53,047 nt of DNA. Origin: Acidithiobacillus sulfuriphilus (GTDB lineage Bacteria; Pseudomonadota; Gammaproteobacteria; Acidithiobacillales; Acidithiobacillaceae). Below the pieces are notes generated by a model. It saw nothing but the letters and a program-made list of their open reading frames with translations, searched no databases and was not told where the DNA came from. Below are positions 36,303-45,699 of this stretch, in pieces. The stretch spans positions 1 to 53,047 of the forward strand of contig NZ_RIZI01000187.1 of the NCBI RefSeq assembly GCF_003721225.1, read 5' to 3'. The position numbers and the translations under genes were made by a program. Each line of letters opens with the position of its first letter. The stretch's first letter is position 1.

Positions 36303-37226
36303 ATGCAGGCTCCTCTTCGCATCGGCACCCGCGCCAGCCCCCTGGCCCTCTGGCAAGCGGAACACGTGCGTAACGGCATCCTCCGCCTCCACCCGGGATC
36401 CACCGTGGAGATCGTTCCGCTCACCACCAGCGGCGACCGGTTCCTGGATGTCCCCCTCCATGCCGTCGGCGGCAAGGGCCTCTTTGTCAAGGAAATCGAG
36501 GACGCACTCCTGGATGGCCGGGTGGACCTGGCCGTTCATTCCATGAAAGACGTCCCCGCCCACCAGCCGGCGGGGCTGGAGATCGCCGCCATCCTGGTCC
36601 GGGAAGACGTGCGTGACGCCTTCGTCTCCACCCGCTATCCGGACCCCGCCGCCCTCCCGGCGGGCGCGCGGGTCGGCAGTTCCAGCCTGCGCCGCCGGGC
36701 GCAGTTGCTGGCCCGCTTTCCCCATCTGCAGGTAGACGACCTGCGCGGCAATGTCGCCACCCGCCTGGGCAAGATGGATGCGGGTCTCTATGACGCCGTC
36801 ATCCTCGCCGCCGCCGGTCTCAAGCGCCTAGGCCTGGCGGAACGGATCAGCGCCTCCCTCGCGGTGGAAGACTCCCTCCCTGCTGTGGGACAAGGAGCCA
36901 TTGGCGTCGAAATTCGTCGGGATGACGCTGCTACCCGCACCTTCATCGCCGCCCTCGACGACCCTGAAACCAGTCTTTGCGTACACGCCGAACGCACCAT
37001 GAACCAGACCCTGGGAGGTGACTGCCGCCTGCCGGTAGCGGCCCTGGCGCAGCGCCGGGCCGGTGGCTCCCTGCTGCTGCGCGGCCTCGTGGCCACGGCG
37101 GACGGCAGCCGGATCCTGCGCGCCGCTGCCGAAGGCCGGGACGCCTCTGCCTTGGGCCAGGCCGTTGCGGCCCAATTGCTGGCCCAAGGCGCCGCCGCCA
37201 TCATTGAGGAAATCACCCGCACATGA
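36303..37226 (+). CDS. hemC: Porphobilinogen deaminase
   Basis: HemC builds hydroxymethylbilane from four porphobilinogens. The 307-residue protein begins [18 protein letters not shown] and carries the dipyrromethane-cofactor cysteine C241 ([12 protein letters not shown]). [16 protein letters not shown] and [12 protein letters not shown] are active-site blocks. It diverges from argH across a 139-bp gap in which I see no strong promoter. The start at 36303 is set by homology; no strong ribosome site precedes it. Confidence 0.97.
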   Translation: MQAPLRIGTRASPLALWQAEHVRNGILRLHPGSTVEIVPLTTSGDRFLDVPLHAVGGKGLFVKEIEDALLDGRVDLAVHSMKDVPAHQPAGLEIAAILVREDVRDAFVSTRYPDPAALPAGARVGSSSLRRRAQLLARFPHLQVDDLRGNVATRLGKMDAGLYDAVILAAAGLKRLGLAERISASLAVEDSLPAVGQGAIGVEIRRDDAATRTFIAALDDPETSLCVHAERTMNQTLGGDCRLPVAALAQRRAGGSLLLRGLVATADGSRILRAAAEGRDASALGQAVAAQLLAQGAAAIIEEITRT

Positions 37227-38014
37227 GCATCGGGATGCTGAACAAAAAAGGCATCGTCATCACCCGGCCACGGGCCCAGACGGAAGATCTGGTCGCCATG
37301 CTGGAACAACGTGGGGCCCGCCCCCTGCTCTTCCCTGCCATCCAGATCGAGGCACCGGAAAACTGGCAATCCGTGGACCACGCCCTGCACTCCCTCCCGC
37401 AGATGGACTGGGCCATTTTTTCCAGCCGCAACGCCGTCGCCCATGCCCTCAGCCGTGCCCACAGCCTCGGTCTGGAGTGGCCCCAAGGGCCCCGGGTCGC
37501 CGCCGTTGGCCGGGAAACCGCCAAGGCCCTGGGCGAATTCGGCATCCAGGTAGATCTGGTTCCCCGCAATTTCAGCTCCGAAGGCCTGCTGGAAAGCGCT
37601 GAACTCCCTGCGGTGCAAGGCCGGCGCATCGTCCTCTTTGCCGGCGATCAAGGCCGCGAACTGCTGGAGCTTACCCTCACCCAGCGCGGCGCGGCGGTGG
37701 AAAAGGCCTTCTGCTACCGGCGCACCATCCCCGGCAGCAATCCCACCCCCCTGCTCCACGCCTGGGCCCGTGGTGAGCTGGACGCCGTCACCGTCACCAG
37801 CCCGGAGATCTTCAACAACTTCTTCCAGCTCGTCGGCGGCCTGGGCCAGCGCTGGCTCAAACGCACCCCCATCATCGCCATCAGCCCGCTGACGGCGCAG
37901 GCCGTCACCGCCGTCGGCCTGCCCACGCCCTGGGTCGCTCCGGAAGCCAGCAACGACGGCATCCTTGCCGCCCTGGAAAGCTGGGCCCAAAGCCTGCAGG
38001 AGACCACCTCATGA
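37223..38014 (+). CDS. hemD: Uroporphyrinogen-III synthase
   Basis: The 263-residue protein has the two-domain HemD pattern with [22 protein letters not shown] near the start, [15 protein letters not shown], and [17 protein letters not shown]. It closes hydroxymethylbilane to uroporphyrinogen III. It overlaps hemC and hemB by 4 bp each (ATGA). Confidence 0.95.
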   Translation: MSIGMLNKKGIVITRPRAQTEDLVAMLEQRGARPLLFPAIQIEAPENWQSVDHALHSLPQMDWAIFSSRNAVAHALSRAHSLGLEWPQGPRVAAVGRETAKALGEFGIQVDLVPRNFSSEGLLESAELPAVQGRRIVLFAGDQGRELLELTLTQRGAAVEKAFCYRRTIPGSNPTPLLHAWARGELDAVTVTSPEIFNNFFQLVGGLGQRWLKRTPIIAISPLTAQAVTAVGLPTPWVAPEASNDGILAALESWAQSLQETTS

Positions 38015-39015
38015 GCATGATCGCCCTCCCCTCCCGTCACGAACCGCGCCGCCTGCGGCGCCGGGCCAACCTGCGCGCCCTGCTGCGGGAGCATCACCTC
38101 CATCCCGGCGACTTCGTCCTTCCGCTATTCCTCATTGAGGGCGAAGGGCTACGGCGGGAGATCGCCTCCATGCCCGGCGTCCATCAGCACAGCATCGACC
38201 AGGCCGTGGCCTTTTGCGGCGAGGCGGTGCGGCTGGGCATCCCCGGGGTGCTCCTCTTCGGGGTGGTGGACAATGCCTGCAAAGACGCTCACGGCTCCGC
38301 CTCTTGGGCCGCCGACGGCCTCGTCCAGCGCGGCATCGCCGCCATCCGCGCCGCCCACCCGCAACTCCTCGTCATTGCCGATGCCTGTTTTTGCGAATAC
38401 ACCGAACATGGCCACTGCGGCGTCCTCGATGCCCAGGGAGATCGGGACGACAGCGCCACCCTGGAAAATCTCCAGCGCCAGGCCATCTCCTATGCCGAGG
38501 CCGGGGTCGATATCATCGCCCCCTCGGGGATGGTCGACGGTATGGTCATGGCCATTCGCGAGGCCCTGGATGCGGCCCGCCACGAAAAGGTCGGCATCCT
38601 CTCCTATGCCATCAAATACGCCAGCGCCTTTTACGGCCCCTTCCGCGACGCCGCCGACAGCGCCCCCCAGTTCGGCGACCGCAAAGGTTACCAGATGGAC
38701 CCTGCCAACCGCCGTGAGGCCTTTCGCGAACTGGCCCTCGACATCAGCGAAGGCGCCGACATGGTCATGGTCAAACCCGCCCTCCCCTACCTCGACCTGA
38801 TCCGCGACGTGCGCGAACGTTGCGACCTGCCCGTCGCCGCCTACAACGTCTCCGGCGAATACAGCATGCTCAAGGCCGCCGCCCGCAATGGTTGGCTTGA
38901 CGAACGGGCGAGCGTCCTCGAAGCCCTGCTCGGCATCAAGCGCGCCGGCGCCGACTTCATCATCACCTACCACGCCCTGGATGCCGCCCGCTGGCTGGAT
39001 CAGGCCCCGGTCTAA
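38011..39015 (+). CDS. hemB: Delta-aminolevulinic acid dehydratase
   Basis: HemB condenses two aminolevulinates to porphobilinogen. The 334-residue protein has the zinc cysteines C126, C128 and C136 ([14 protein letters not shown]), so it is the zinc form, and Schiff-base lysines K202 (SYAIKYAS) and K255 (MVKPALPY). It is the last gene of hemCDB and overlaps the stop of the converging EAL-HDOD gene by 4 bp. Confidence 0.97.
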   Translation: MSMIALPSRHEPRRLRRRANLRALLREHHLHPGDFVLPLFLIEGEGLRREIASMPGVHQHSIDQAVAFCGEAVRLGIPGVLLFGVVDNACKDAHGSASWAADGLVQRGIAAIRAAHPQLLVIADACFCEYTEHGHCGVLDAQGDRDDSATLENLQRQAISYAEAGVDIIAPSGMVDGMVMAIREALDAARHEKVGILSYAIKYASAFYGPFRDAADSAPQFGDRKGYQMDPANRREAFRELALDISEGADMVMVKPALPYLDLIRDVRERCDLPVAAYNVSGEYSMLKAAARNGWLDERASVLEALLGIKRAGADFIITYHALDAARWLDQAPV

Positions 39016-40271
39016 TCCAGGACGGCTGCCCAAGCCATGGCATTCAGATAACATTGATTGATATCGGCCATTTCCAAACCCAAGGATCCCGCCAGGGCAA
39101 GCGTGCCTGGAGCATCCCCCTGTTCAATGGCCTCGATCAGGCGCAAAAGGGCGCCGTTCTCCCCCTCATGTTGCAGGATGGCCGCGTCCACTTGTGGCGG
39201 CAAATGCAGATCGCCCAGGATATCGGCCATGGGCACCCCCAACATGGCATCCAGAAGCGACAACATCCCAACCAAAAAAGACTGATGCATTTGCACGCTG
39301 TCAGCGCTTATAGCAGGCGATTTTTGGCGCAACTGCTCGGCCAGCCGCCCGCGCGTGGCGGCCATGGTCAATAGCGGTGAGCTACGCCCACCATGACCGG
39401 CAAAAAGAAGCAAGGTCAACCAACGCTGGAGCGGCTGGCGGCCCAGGAGAATGAGCGCTCGGCGGATGCTGTCGATCTCCTGGCCGCGCGTCAGGCCGGC
39501 CGAATTCATGTAACGCAACAACTGATAAGACAGGCCGGGGTCCTTTTGGAACGCCTGCTCGATCTCGGCAACGGGGCCATTTTCCCCCAGCAGGTTCAGG
39601 AGCCGGAAGATGCTCAGATGGTTCGCCGCAATCCGCTTCCCGGCGATGATCTCCGGCCGCATGAAATAGTAGCCCTGGGTAAAATTCACCCCCGCCTCAT
39701 AGCAATGCCGCGCGACACCCTGGGTTTCCACCCGCGTCGCCACAATCGCCTTGTCCCCGGACCGCCGGATGGTGCGGATCTGCGCCTGCACCTGGGATAG
39801 CTCTGCGCTGTAGAGATCCACTTTCACAAAATCCATGAAAGACAGCAGGTCCACATGCCACGGCGTATCCTGGAAGCGATCCAGGGCGAGGCGATAACCC
39901 TGCCGGCGTAGCGCCCCAAGGGTAGCCAGGAATTCTGCGCTGGGCGCTTCGGTGATGGTGAACTCGGGAATGATGCGATGGGCCGGAAACAGCCCCAGGC
40001 TTTTTTCGTCAAAAAGGCTATTGGTGAAATTCACGAAGGCGAGCTTGCCGCCCAAAAGCTGCTCCACGCTAAATTGGCTAAAGGCCTTGATCAGCACGCG
40101 GGCGGAAGCCAGGAAAGGGTCATCCATGGGCCCTCCCTGTTCCTCCCGGGCATACAGCTCATAGCCGATGATTTCCCCTTGCCGGCCCAGGATGGCCTGG
40201 CGGGCGATGAATTCTTCCTGGGACGCCGCTGCCGCGGCATCCTGCGTTTGCGGGTCAATGGTGCTGCTCAT
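39012..40271 (-). CDS. EAL-HDOD domain protein with a degenerate EAL motif
   Basis: The 419-residue protein has an EAL-type domain (about 20-215) where the signature reads YELYAREE rather than EAL and the catalytic acids are incomplete, so phosphodiesterase activity is unlikely. An HDOD domain follows (about 216-410; [32 protein letters not shown]). This is the YuxH-like family of signalling adaptors. It begins 6 bp after a stand-alone protoglobin, so heme-ligand sensing and this adaptor are probably one output chain (inference). Confidence 0.85.
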   Translation of the reverse strand: MSSTIDPQTQDAAAAASQEEFIARQAILGRQGEIIGYELYAREEQGGPMDDPFLASARVLIKAFSQFSVEQLLGGKLAFVNFTNSLFDEKSLGLFPAHRIIPEFTITEAPSAEFLATLGALRRQGYRLALDRFQDTPWHVDLLSFMDFVKVDLYSAELSQVQAQIRTIRRSGDKAIVATRVETQGVARHCYEAGVNFTQGYYFMRPEIIAGKRIAANHLSIFRLLNLLGENGPVAEIEQAFQKDPGLSYQLLRYMNSAGLTRGQEIDSIRRALILLGRQPLQRWLTLLLFAGHGGRSSPLLTMAATRGRLAEQLRQKSPAISADSVQMHQSFLVGMLSLLDAMLGVPMADILGDLHLPPQVDAAILQHEGENGALLRLIEAIEQGDAPGTLALAGSLGLEMADINQCYLNAMAWAAVLD

Positions 40272-40277
40272 GGAACC

Positions 40278-40817
40278 TCACACCGTCATCAAGCGATCCA
40301 ATAGACTTTTGGAAATCCCGGTCACCTGCAGTAGACGCGCATAGTAAGCCCGATCAATCAGATATTGGCACAGGTCCAATAAACGCAACACCGCCGCCGT
40401 CACCGTACCCTCCGGGTATTGATGCGCCACACCGATGTTGCCCAAGACTTGCGGCAGGGCGGCGCGCAGATAACTCATCCCGAAGGCGGTAAATAACGGC
40501 GGAATGCGCGCCTGCACATGAGTCTCCCCGACGCGATCCTGCGCATCGAGGAAGGTGGCATCATGGGGGCCGGTAAATAGCTGTTCCAGCCATTGGGTGA
40601 TATTCGCCTCCACCAACGCGGCATGGGCCTCAAGCCGCTGCTCCACTTGCGGGTCGGAGCGCAGCCGCTGCATAAAATGCTGCGCCACCAACGCCATATG
40701 GGGCACCACCTTGGGCCCGACCTCCTGCAAAAGCCGGAGGTCATCGACCCCAAAGCCGGAAATGCGCAAAAAACTGGACAATTGCGAATCCTGCTGCGCG
40801 ACGCCCAGAAAATCCAT
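40278..40817 (-). CDS. Stand-alone protoglobin (globin-sensor domain)
   Basis: The 179-residue protein matches the protoglobin / globin-coupled-sensor domain without an attached output domain. The proximal heme histidine is H100 in DRVGETHVQARIPP, in the position of the RIGxVH motif. LLDLCQYLIDRAY is the C-terminal helix also found in the paralog at 42175. GGAGG precedes the ATG at 40817; an upstream start at 40991 is not supported. It heads an operon with the EAL-HDOD gene. Confidence 0.85.
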   Translation of the reverse strand: MDFLGVAQQDSQLSSFLRISGFGVDDLRLLQEVGPKVVPHMALVAQHFMQRLRSDPQVEQRLEAHAALVEANITQWLEQLFTGPHDATFLDAQDRVGETHVQARIPPLFTAFGMSYLRAALPQVLGNIGVAHQYPEGTVTAAVLRLLDLCQYLIDRAYYARLLQVTGISKSLLDRLMTV

Positions 40818-41001
40818 ATCCGTTCCTCCCAAGTGAATAAAATACCCAATTTCTAAGGGCTCGTTGCAATAATCAACAGAAATTCTCATGGAAAAAGTAA
40901 AAGCGAGGGCGGACAGGGCGTGCCATGGGAAAACAGCAGCCGGCGAACCCCCGGCACCATCAGGGTAAGAACTGTGTTCCTCTTGGCGCAAATCGCCTAA
41001 C

Positions 41002-41205
41002 CTAATGGTAACCCGTCTCCTGATGCACTTCCGGCAGCCCGCCGCCTTCCACGATGAGCGCCCGGATCATCCGCGCCACGCTCTCCGGTGCAATCACCGC
41101 ACGCTGATTATGAATGGCCGCCAGTCCTTCCCGCAACTCCTGGCGCACCGCATGGGATCCGGCAAGATCAAAGAGGATATCAATATCCTGGCTCCGCGCA
41201 ATCAG
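41002..41205 (-). pseudogene. Unidentified truncated open frame
   Basis: Between a TAA at 41208-41206 and a TAG at 41004-41002 a minus-strand frame reads as protein-like sequence without an early start codon: SQDIDILFDLAGSHAVRQ, ELREGLAAIHNQRAVIAPES, VARMIRALIVEGGG. It looks like the 3' end of a gene whose beginning was lost. I do not recognise the family. Confidence 0.4.
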
Positions 41206-41264
41206 TTAATGAAGCCCTGCGCTGGCGCTGATTGCGCAAGGACCGGATATGAACCATTTAGCGC

Positions 41265-41474
41265 ATGGACCTTCTGCTGCACAGCCGGACCTTGCAGCGC
41301 CCCGACGGGCGGTTGCAGACCTGTAGCGGCGGCGTGGCAAAATGGCCGGCAGATGCAGGCGACACCTGGGCGGAATTGGTCCGGATTGCTGACGCCCCGA
41401 TGTATCAGACCAAGATAGGAGGAAAGGCCCCATGCTCGCCCCGGATACCCGGGGGCCGGGTATCCGGGACATGA
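41265..41474 (+). pseudogene. Remnant of a GGDEF (diguanylate cyclase) C terminus
   Basis: Within this 69-codon frame the part at about 41310-41427 reads GGVAKWPADAGDTWAELV then RIADAPMYQTKIGGKA. This matches the end of GGDEF domains (SIGVA.WP.DG..W..LL..AD.ALY.AK..GRN). The catalytic half is absent, so it is a decayed fragment. It lies between two protoglobin genes, which suggests a former globin-linked cyclase. The stretch 41428-41610 shows nothing else recognisable. Confidence 0.6.
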
Positions 41475-41610
41475 ACACGGCAAGTTATCAGGACCTTGGC
41501 ATCCGCAAAAAATCGTCTAACTGATTCCATGCGGGATCAATAAGTTATTGCCATTTTCCTGATAAACCAGGAGCCACGGGATGCGGCCCCTTGCGGGCCA
41601 GGGAGAAGAG

Positions 41611-41985
41611 ATGGACAAATCGGCAGCTTGTCGCCAGGAAGCCCGGGAGTTGATGCAACGTTTCCCTACCGTGCAGGGCTGGGCCCTCATGAGCCGGGAC
41701 GGCATCGTCATGCTCGCGCAGTTGCCCCCGGCCGTGGATGAGGATCTCCTCGGCACCCTGGGGGCGGCCCTCATCTCCCTCAGCGATCGCTGGGCCGAGT
41801 CTCGCGATGCTTGCACCACGGAATATATTCTGCTCGGGGATTGCCGCTATCGCCATCTTTTCCTGCCCGCCGGCGGGGAGGGCATTCTCGCCCTCTTCCT
41901 CGATGTGAAGGGCGATTGGAACAGCGTCGTCGCCGCCTCCTGCATGCTCGCCGAGCGCATGGGGCAAGTGCTGGAACTGGCCTAG
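41611..41985 (+). CDS. Roadblock/LC7 domain protein
   Basis: The 124-residue protein has the roadblock layout: an N-terminal helix, VQGWALMSRDGIVMLAQLP, a central helix (LGTLGAALISLSDRWAE), EYILLGDCRYRHLFLPAGGEGILALFLD and a final helix. Bacterial roadblock proteins often regulate small GTPases such as MglA; no such GTPase is nearby. GGGAGAAGAG precedes the ATG at 41611, favoured over 41581. Confidence 0.7.
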   Translation: MDKSAACRQEARELMQRFPTVQGWALMSRDGIVMLAQLPPAVDEDLLGTLGAALISLSDRWAESRDACTTEYILLGDCRYRHLFLPAGGEGILALFLDVKGDWNSVVAASCMLAERMGQVLELA

Positions 41986-42028
41986 ACCAAGCAGCGTAAT
42001 CCTGTCCCCATCCCGGGGAGGAAGGGCA

Positions 42029-42178
42029 GTGCCGCTCGACCGGAGAAATGTGATTCTTGCCAGCATCTTGGCGGGCTTGCCCGAGCCGGATCGATCCTGC
42101 ATGATGAAAACGTGGATACCCGTCAAGAACCCGCAGCAGCCAACTCCAGCATATTCCCTTGCAAAGGAAGGCCCATGA
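42029..42178 (+). CDS. Possible small protein coupled to the second protoglobin
   Basis: A GTG at 42029 follows a strong ribosome site (GGGGAGGAAGGG) and opens a 49-residue frame (PLDRRNVILASILAGLPEP...). It ends in a TGA overlapping the ATG of the protoglobin gene. The overlap favours translational coupling, but the peptide resembles nothing I know and could be a leader-like frame or chance. Confidence 0.3.
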   Translation: MPLDRRNVILASILAGLPEPDRSCMMKTWIPVKNPQQPTPAYSLAKEGP

Positions 42179-42726
42179 GCGCAAACCCCAGCGATGTTCA
42201 GACCCTCATCCACATCAGCGGTTTTTCCCCGGAGGACGAGAAGCATCTCCGCCATCTCGGCCAACATCTGGTGCCGCGCCTGCCCGAGCTCACGGATCGC
42301 TTCTATGGGCGCCTGCTGGCCGACGAACGCACCCGCCCCCATGTGGAGGGGCGGGTGGAGCAACTGAAAAAGACCCATATCGCCTGGCTCACGGAACTCT
42401 TCTCCGGCGATTACGGAGAACCGTTCATGGCCCGCCAGCGGCGCATCGGCGAAGTCCATGTGGCCGCCGGCATTCCGCCTCTCTTTGTGGCGGCCAGCAT
42501 GAGTTTTCTGCGTGGCGCCTTCCCCGAGGAAATCGAAATCGCCGCCCGGGCAGTGGGTGACCCCATCGGCATCTGCACTGGGGTGGTGCTGCGCCTGCTG
42601 GATCTCTGTCAATATTTGATCGATTCGGCCTACGAGGCCGAACGCATGAAGCGGCTGACAGCCGCTACCGGGATGAGCCTGGTCCTGCTGGAGAATCTCA
42701 TCACCCTGCGGCCGCTGCGGAACTAA
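42175..42726 (+). CDS. Second stand-alone protoglobin
   Basis: The 183-residue protein is a paralog of the one at 40278. It has HISGFSPEDEKHLRHLGQHL at the start, H95 in RRIGEVHVAAGIPP as proximal heme ligand, and the shared LRLLDLCQYLIDSAYEAER helix. No output domain is attached. AAAGGAAGG precedes the ATG at 42175. It lies downstream of the roadblock gene and could form one unit with it. Confidence 0.85.
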   Translation: MSANPSDVQTLIHISGFSPEDEKHLRHLGQHLVPRLPELTDRFYGRLLADERTRPHVEGRVEQLKKTHIAWLTELFSGDYGEPFMARQRRIGEVHVAAGIPPLFVAASMSFLRGAFPEEIEIAARAVGDPIGICTGVVLRLLDLCQYLIDSAYEAERMKRLTAATGMSLVLLENLITLRPLRN

Positions 42727-42762
42727 TCCTCCACGGATGTCGGAACCGCTACCAGGACGGTT

Positions 42763-42900
42763 TCACCCGAAGATCGGTTCAATGGGAAGAGGGACGGATA
42801 CAAGATCCTGGCGCTGCACCGACTCGTACCAACCCATAGCCGCCTGCACAAGGCGGGGTTTCGCACCAAAGAAGGCCACGCAATCCAGTGATGCGCACAT
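42763..42900 (-). pseudogene. Possible 3' gene remnant
   Basis: A 45-codon minus-strand frame reads as plausible protein (CVAFFGAKPRLVQAAM, GWYESVQRQDLVSVPLPIEP). It has no ribosome site, and its upstream end runs into the Nramp-gene promoter. It may be a leftover of a displaced gene; the family is not recognised. Confidence 0.25.
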
Positions 42901-42928
42901 CCTAATGTATTCATCACAGTGCCCCTTA

Positions 42929-42957
42929 TTGACTGAAATGTAAATGCGAATTAGTAT
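42929..42957 (+). promoter_or_regulatory. Sigma70-type promoter of the Nramp-like gene
   Basis: TTGACT (42929-42934) and TAGTAT (42952-42957) are separated by exactly 17 bp, giving a start near 42964. This excludes the in-frame ATG at 42944 as the translation start and supports 42989. Confidence 0.7.
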
Positions 42958-42988
42958 CGATAGCGTTGTCTTTAATCCAGGGGCCCCC

Positions 42989-44251
42989 ATGAATACTCGC
43001 ATCACATCCGCCGCGCCTACACCCACATTAGGCTGGAACTGGAAGACCTTTCTCGCCGTCCTGGGCCCCGGCATTGTGGTCATGCTTGCGGACACCGATG
43101 TCGGGAGCGTGGTCACGGCCGCCCAGAGCGGCGCCCAGTGGGGGTACAAGCTCCTGCTTTTGCAGTTCATCCTTATGCCCATTCTCTACATCGTGCAAGA
43201 ACTGACGGTGCGGCTGGGCATTTTCACCGGCAAGGGCCACGGCGAACTCATCCGCGATACCTTCGGCCAGGGTTGGGCCTGGGTCTCGGTGACGGGCCTC
43301 GGTATCGCCTCGGTGGGGGCGCTACTGACGGAGTTTTCGGGGGTGGCCGGAGTCGGTTCCCTCTTCGGCGTACCACGGGCCGTGGCCGTGGGGCTGGCGG
43401 CAACTTTTCTCCTGGTGGTGGTCTGGACGGGTTCCTATCGCCGCGTGGAACGGGTGGCCATCGCCCTAGGGCTTTTCGAGCTGGCCTTCTTCTGGGTGGC
43501 CTGGGCGGCCCATCCGAACATGCAGGAGATGTTGCGCGGCCTCATCCATGCCCCTATCACCAATACGGATTATATGTACCTCGTGGCCGCCAACATCGGT
43601 GCCGTCATCATGCCCTGGATGATCTTTTACCAGCAATCTGCCGTAGCCGACAAAAAGCTCCACGCCGAGCACTATCGCGACGCCCGCTGGGATACGGCCA
43701 TCGGCGCGGTGGTCACTCAGCTCATCATGGCTGCCGTCCTGGTGGCCACCGCCGCCACCATCGGCCTCAAAAACCCCAATGCCAGCCTCAACACCGTCGG
43801 CCATATCGCCCACGCCTTCGTGCCTTTCCTGGGTGAACGAATGGGCGTGGTGGTCTTCAGCATCGGCATCCTCGGCGCAGGCATGGTGGCCGCCATCGTC
43901 GTCTCCCTAGCGGCCGCCTGGGGTTTCGGCGAAGTGACGGGCTACAAGCACTCCCTGGAATACCACCCCAAGGAGGCGCCGTGGTTCTACGTCGTCTACA
44001 CCTTGGCGGTGGTGGCCGGAGCCCTGGCGGTGGTGGCCATCCCCAATCTGGTGAGCCTGACGGTGGCGGTGGAGGTGATGAATTCCTGCCTGCTGCCCAT
44101 GGTTCTGGGCTTCCTCGTGGCCCTCGCGGTGAAGGCCTTGCCCCTGGAGCACCGCCTGCGCGGCTGGTATTTTTGGGTGGTGGTGGCGATTTCCACCCTG
44201 TCGGCTGGCCTCGGAGTCTATGGGGGCCTCACGAGCATTCCAGGCTGGTAA
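42989..44251 (+). CDS. Nramp-family divalent metal transporter
   Basis: The 420-residue membrane protein has about 11 hydrophobic helices. The first-helix metal-site motif reads ADTDVGS instead of the DPGN of classical Nramp, and helix six has MPWMIFYQQSAVADKK. These features place it in a divergent Nramp-related group, whose ion may be manganese, magnesium or another divalent cation. The start at 42989 is downstream of a good promoter, though the ribosome site is weak (GGGGCC). Confidence 0.82.
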   Translation: MNTRITSAAPTPTLGWNWKTFLAVLGPGIVVMLADTDVGSVVTAAQSGAQWGYKLLLLQFILMPILYIVQELTVRLGIFTGKGHGELIRDTFGQGWAWVSVTGLGIASVGALLTEFSGVAGVGSLFGVPRAVAVGLAATFLLVVVWTGSYRRVERVAIALGLFELAFFWVAWAAHPNMQEMLRGLIHAPITNTDYMYLVAANIGAVIMPWMIFYQQSAVADKKLHAEHYRDARWDTAIGAVVTQLIMAAVLVATAATIGLKNPNASLNTVGHIAHAFVPFLGERMGVVVFSIGILGAGMVAAIVVSLAAAWGFGEVTGYKHSLEYHPKEAPWFYVVYTLAVVAGALAVVAIPNLVSLTVAVEVMNSCLLPMVLGFLVALAVKALPLEHRLRGWYFWVVVAISTLSAGLGVYGGLTSIPGW

Positions 44252-44455
44252 ATAGCCATGAAATCGCTACAATGCTGGGTCCCGACAGGCACGGCTCTCC
44301 TGGACATGGGCATCTTCCGGCGCGCCATGGCCAGCGCACGCGCTGATGATGCCCAGATCCAGACCGCTGTATCCCGCATCCATTATATCCCCTGGGGAAA
44401 AGGGGCGGCGAACCCCATTCACCTCTCCCTGAAGCGACGACCACGGCGAGGAATC

Positions 44456-45277
44456 ATGAACAAGCCTTGGCCTATCCGCGCCTTGCTGGTGGCCCTCGTC
44501 ATCGGCACCCAAGGCGTACGTGCCGACGATGCCATCCAGGACCCCTGCAGCGGATCGTCCGCATTGCTCGCCATCCTGGATCGGCCAACGGTGTCCGACA
44601 GCGCCTGCGTGGTGCAATACGGCCAAGCCGTACTGGAGGCGGGTTACGAACACGCTGACCTTACCGGGGCCGGAGGCGGCACTGCCGATAATTTTCCCGA
44701 GGCGGAACTGCGCTTGGGCTTGCCGGGCAACAACGAATTCGTCCTGCTGCCGCCCAACGACAATCTCCAGCACATCCCAGGCAGCCCACATCTCCAGGGG
44801 TTCTCGGCCACCACGGTCGGCATCAAGCACGAATTGGGCTATACCAAACATTGGCTGGGGACCGTGGAAGGCTTGTTTACCATGCCCTCCGGGAGCCCGG
44901 CCTTCGGCAGCCAGGGACTGGGGGTAGCCTTTAACGGCATCGTTGCCTATGCTCCCAGCGACGACACGGGGGTATCCTTGCAATTGGGCGTCACCTCCCA
45001 GACCAACCCAGTACTCGCCGGCGGCGGTCGCTACACCAGCGTCAATCCGGATATCAGCTTCACCTGGCTGCCCTTGTGGAATCTGCAGTTCTACGGCGAG
45101 GTCTTCGGCCAGAGCCGCACGGGGCCGGGCCTGGGGTCCGGGTTTGATGCGGACGGCGGTGTGCAATATCTGCTGACCTCCTACTGTGAAGTGGATCTCG
45201 AAGAAGGCGTGCGCCTAAGCGGCAGCCTGGGTGGATTTACCCACTACGTCGGGGCAGGGATGGGTTTCCTGTTCTGA
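44456..45277 (+). CDS. Outer-membrane beta-barrel protein
   Basis: The 273-residue protein starts with a signal peptide (NKPWPIRALLVALVIGTQGVRA, cleavage after VRA). It has alternating strand patterns and ends in phenylalanine (GAGMGFLF), as outer-membrane barrels do. The layout resembles the transporter/phenol-degradation (MetA) barrel group. GCGAGGAAT precedes the ATG at 44456; the frame is open from 44258, but that part lacks a signal peptide and ribosome site. It lies 205 bp after the Nramp gene, and that gap shows no other gene. Confidence 0.75.
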   Translation: MNKPWPIRALLVALVIGTQGVRADDAIQDPCSGSSALLAILDRPTVSDSACVVQYGQAVLEAGYEHADLTGAGGGTADNFPEAELRLGLPGNNEFVLLPPNDNLQHIPGSPHLQGFSATTVGIKHELGYTKHWLGTVEGLFTMPSGSPAFGSQGLGVAFNGIVAYAPSDDTGVSLQLGVTSQTNPVLAGGGRYTSVNPDISFTWLPLWNLQFYGEVFGQSRTGPGLGSGFDADGGVQYLLTSYCEVDLEEGVRLSGSLGGFTHYVGAGMGFLF

Positions 45278-45357
45278 TCCATGCAATCTCTGACGGAAGA
45301 TCATCGGATTGCACTCCTTCGTGATAGCAGATGAATCGGCGGCGCACAGGCGATGCT

Positions 45358-45699
45358 TCAGAAACAGACGACCTCATCCGCGGCGCTGATCCAGTCGGAC
45401 AGACCCTTCATGGAACTTTTTGTAACACCGTCTGGTAAAGACCCTACCCATCCCCGGCTTTTGAGGGAAGTGCCACAACACTGCACGGTCAAACCCAGCT
45501 CCAGCAGCTCCAGAAAGAGCGCATGGGTAGACTCCGCGCATTCCCTTGCCGGCGCCAGCAGCCCAATCCCCTGTCCAGCCAGAAAAAGGCGCACCTCCTT
45601 GCCCTCGGCCAGCATGGCGCCGGCAAGACGCACCGCCGTATCGGCGCGGGGATTATCCGCCTCGGAAGCGGCATGCAAAACAATCAACGCGATGGTCAT
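45358..45699 (-). CDS. DsrE-family sulfur-carrier-like protein
   Basis: The 113-residue protein shows the DsrE/DsrF fold: ALIVLHAASEADNPRADTAVRLAGAMLAEGKEVRLFL, a central CCGTSLKSRG, and a C-terminal SAADEVVCF whose cysteine matches the persulfide-carrying residue of the family. It is last in an operon with an MFS protein, an ArsR repressor and a sulfur dioxygenase, so a role in handling sulfane sulfur is likely. It overlaps the MFS gene by 4 bp. Confidence 0.8.
   Translation of the reverse strand: MTIALIVLHAASEADNPRADTAVRLAGAMLAEGKEVRLFLAGQGIGLLAPARECAESTHALFLELLELGLTVQCCGTSLKSRGWVGSLPDGVTKSSMKGLSDWISAADEVVCF

Noticed and set aside
41202..41483. Overlapping proline/cysteine-rich frames on the minus strand
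   Set aside because: They are antisense to the GGDEF remnant and have low-quality composition and no ribosome site.
44258..44455. An N-terminal extension of the barrel gene
   Set aside because: The signal peptide and ribosome site place the start at 44456; the earlier 66 codons lack any export or family feature.
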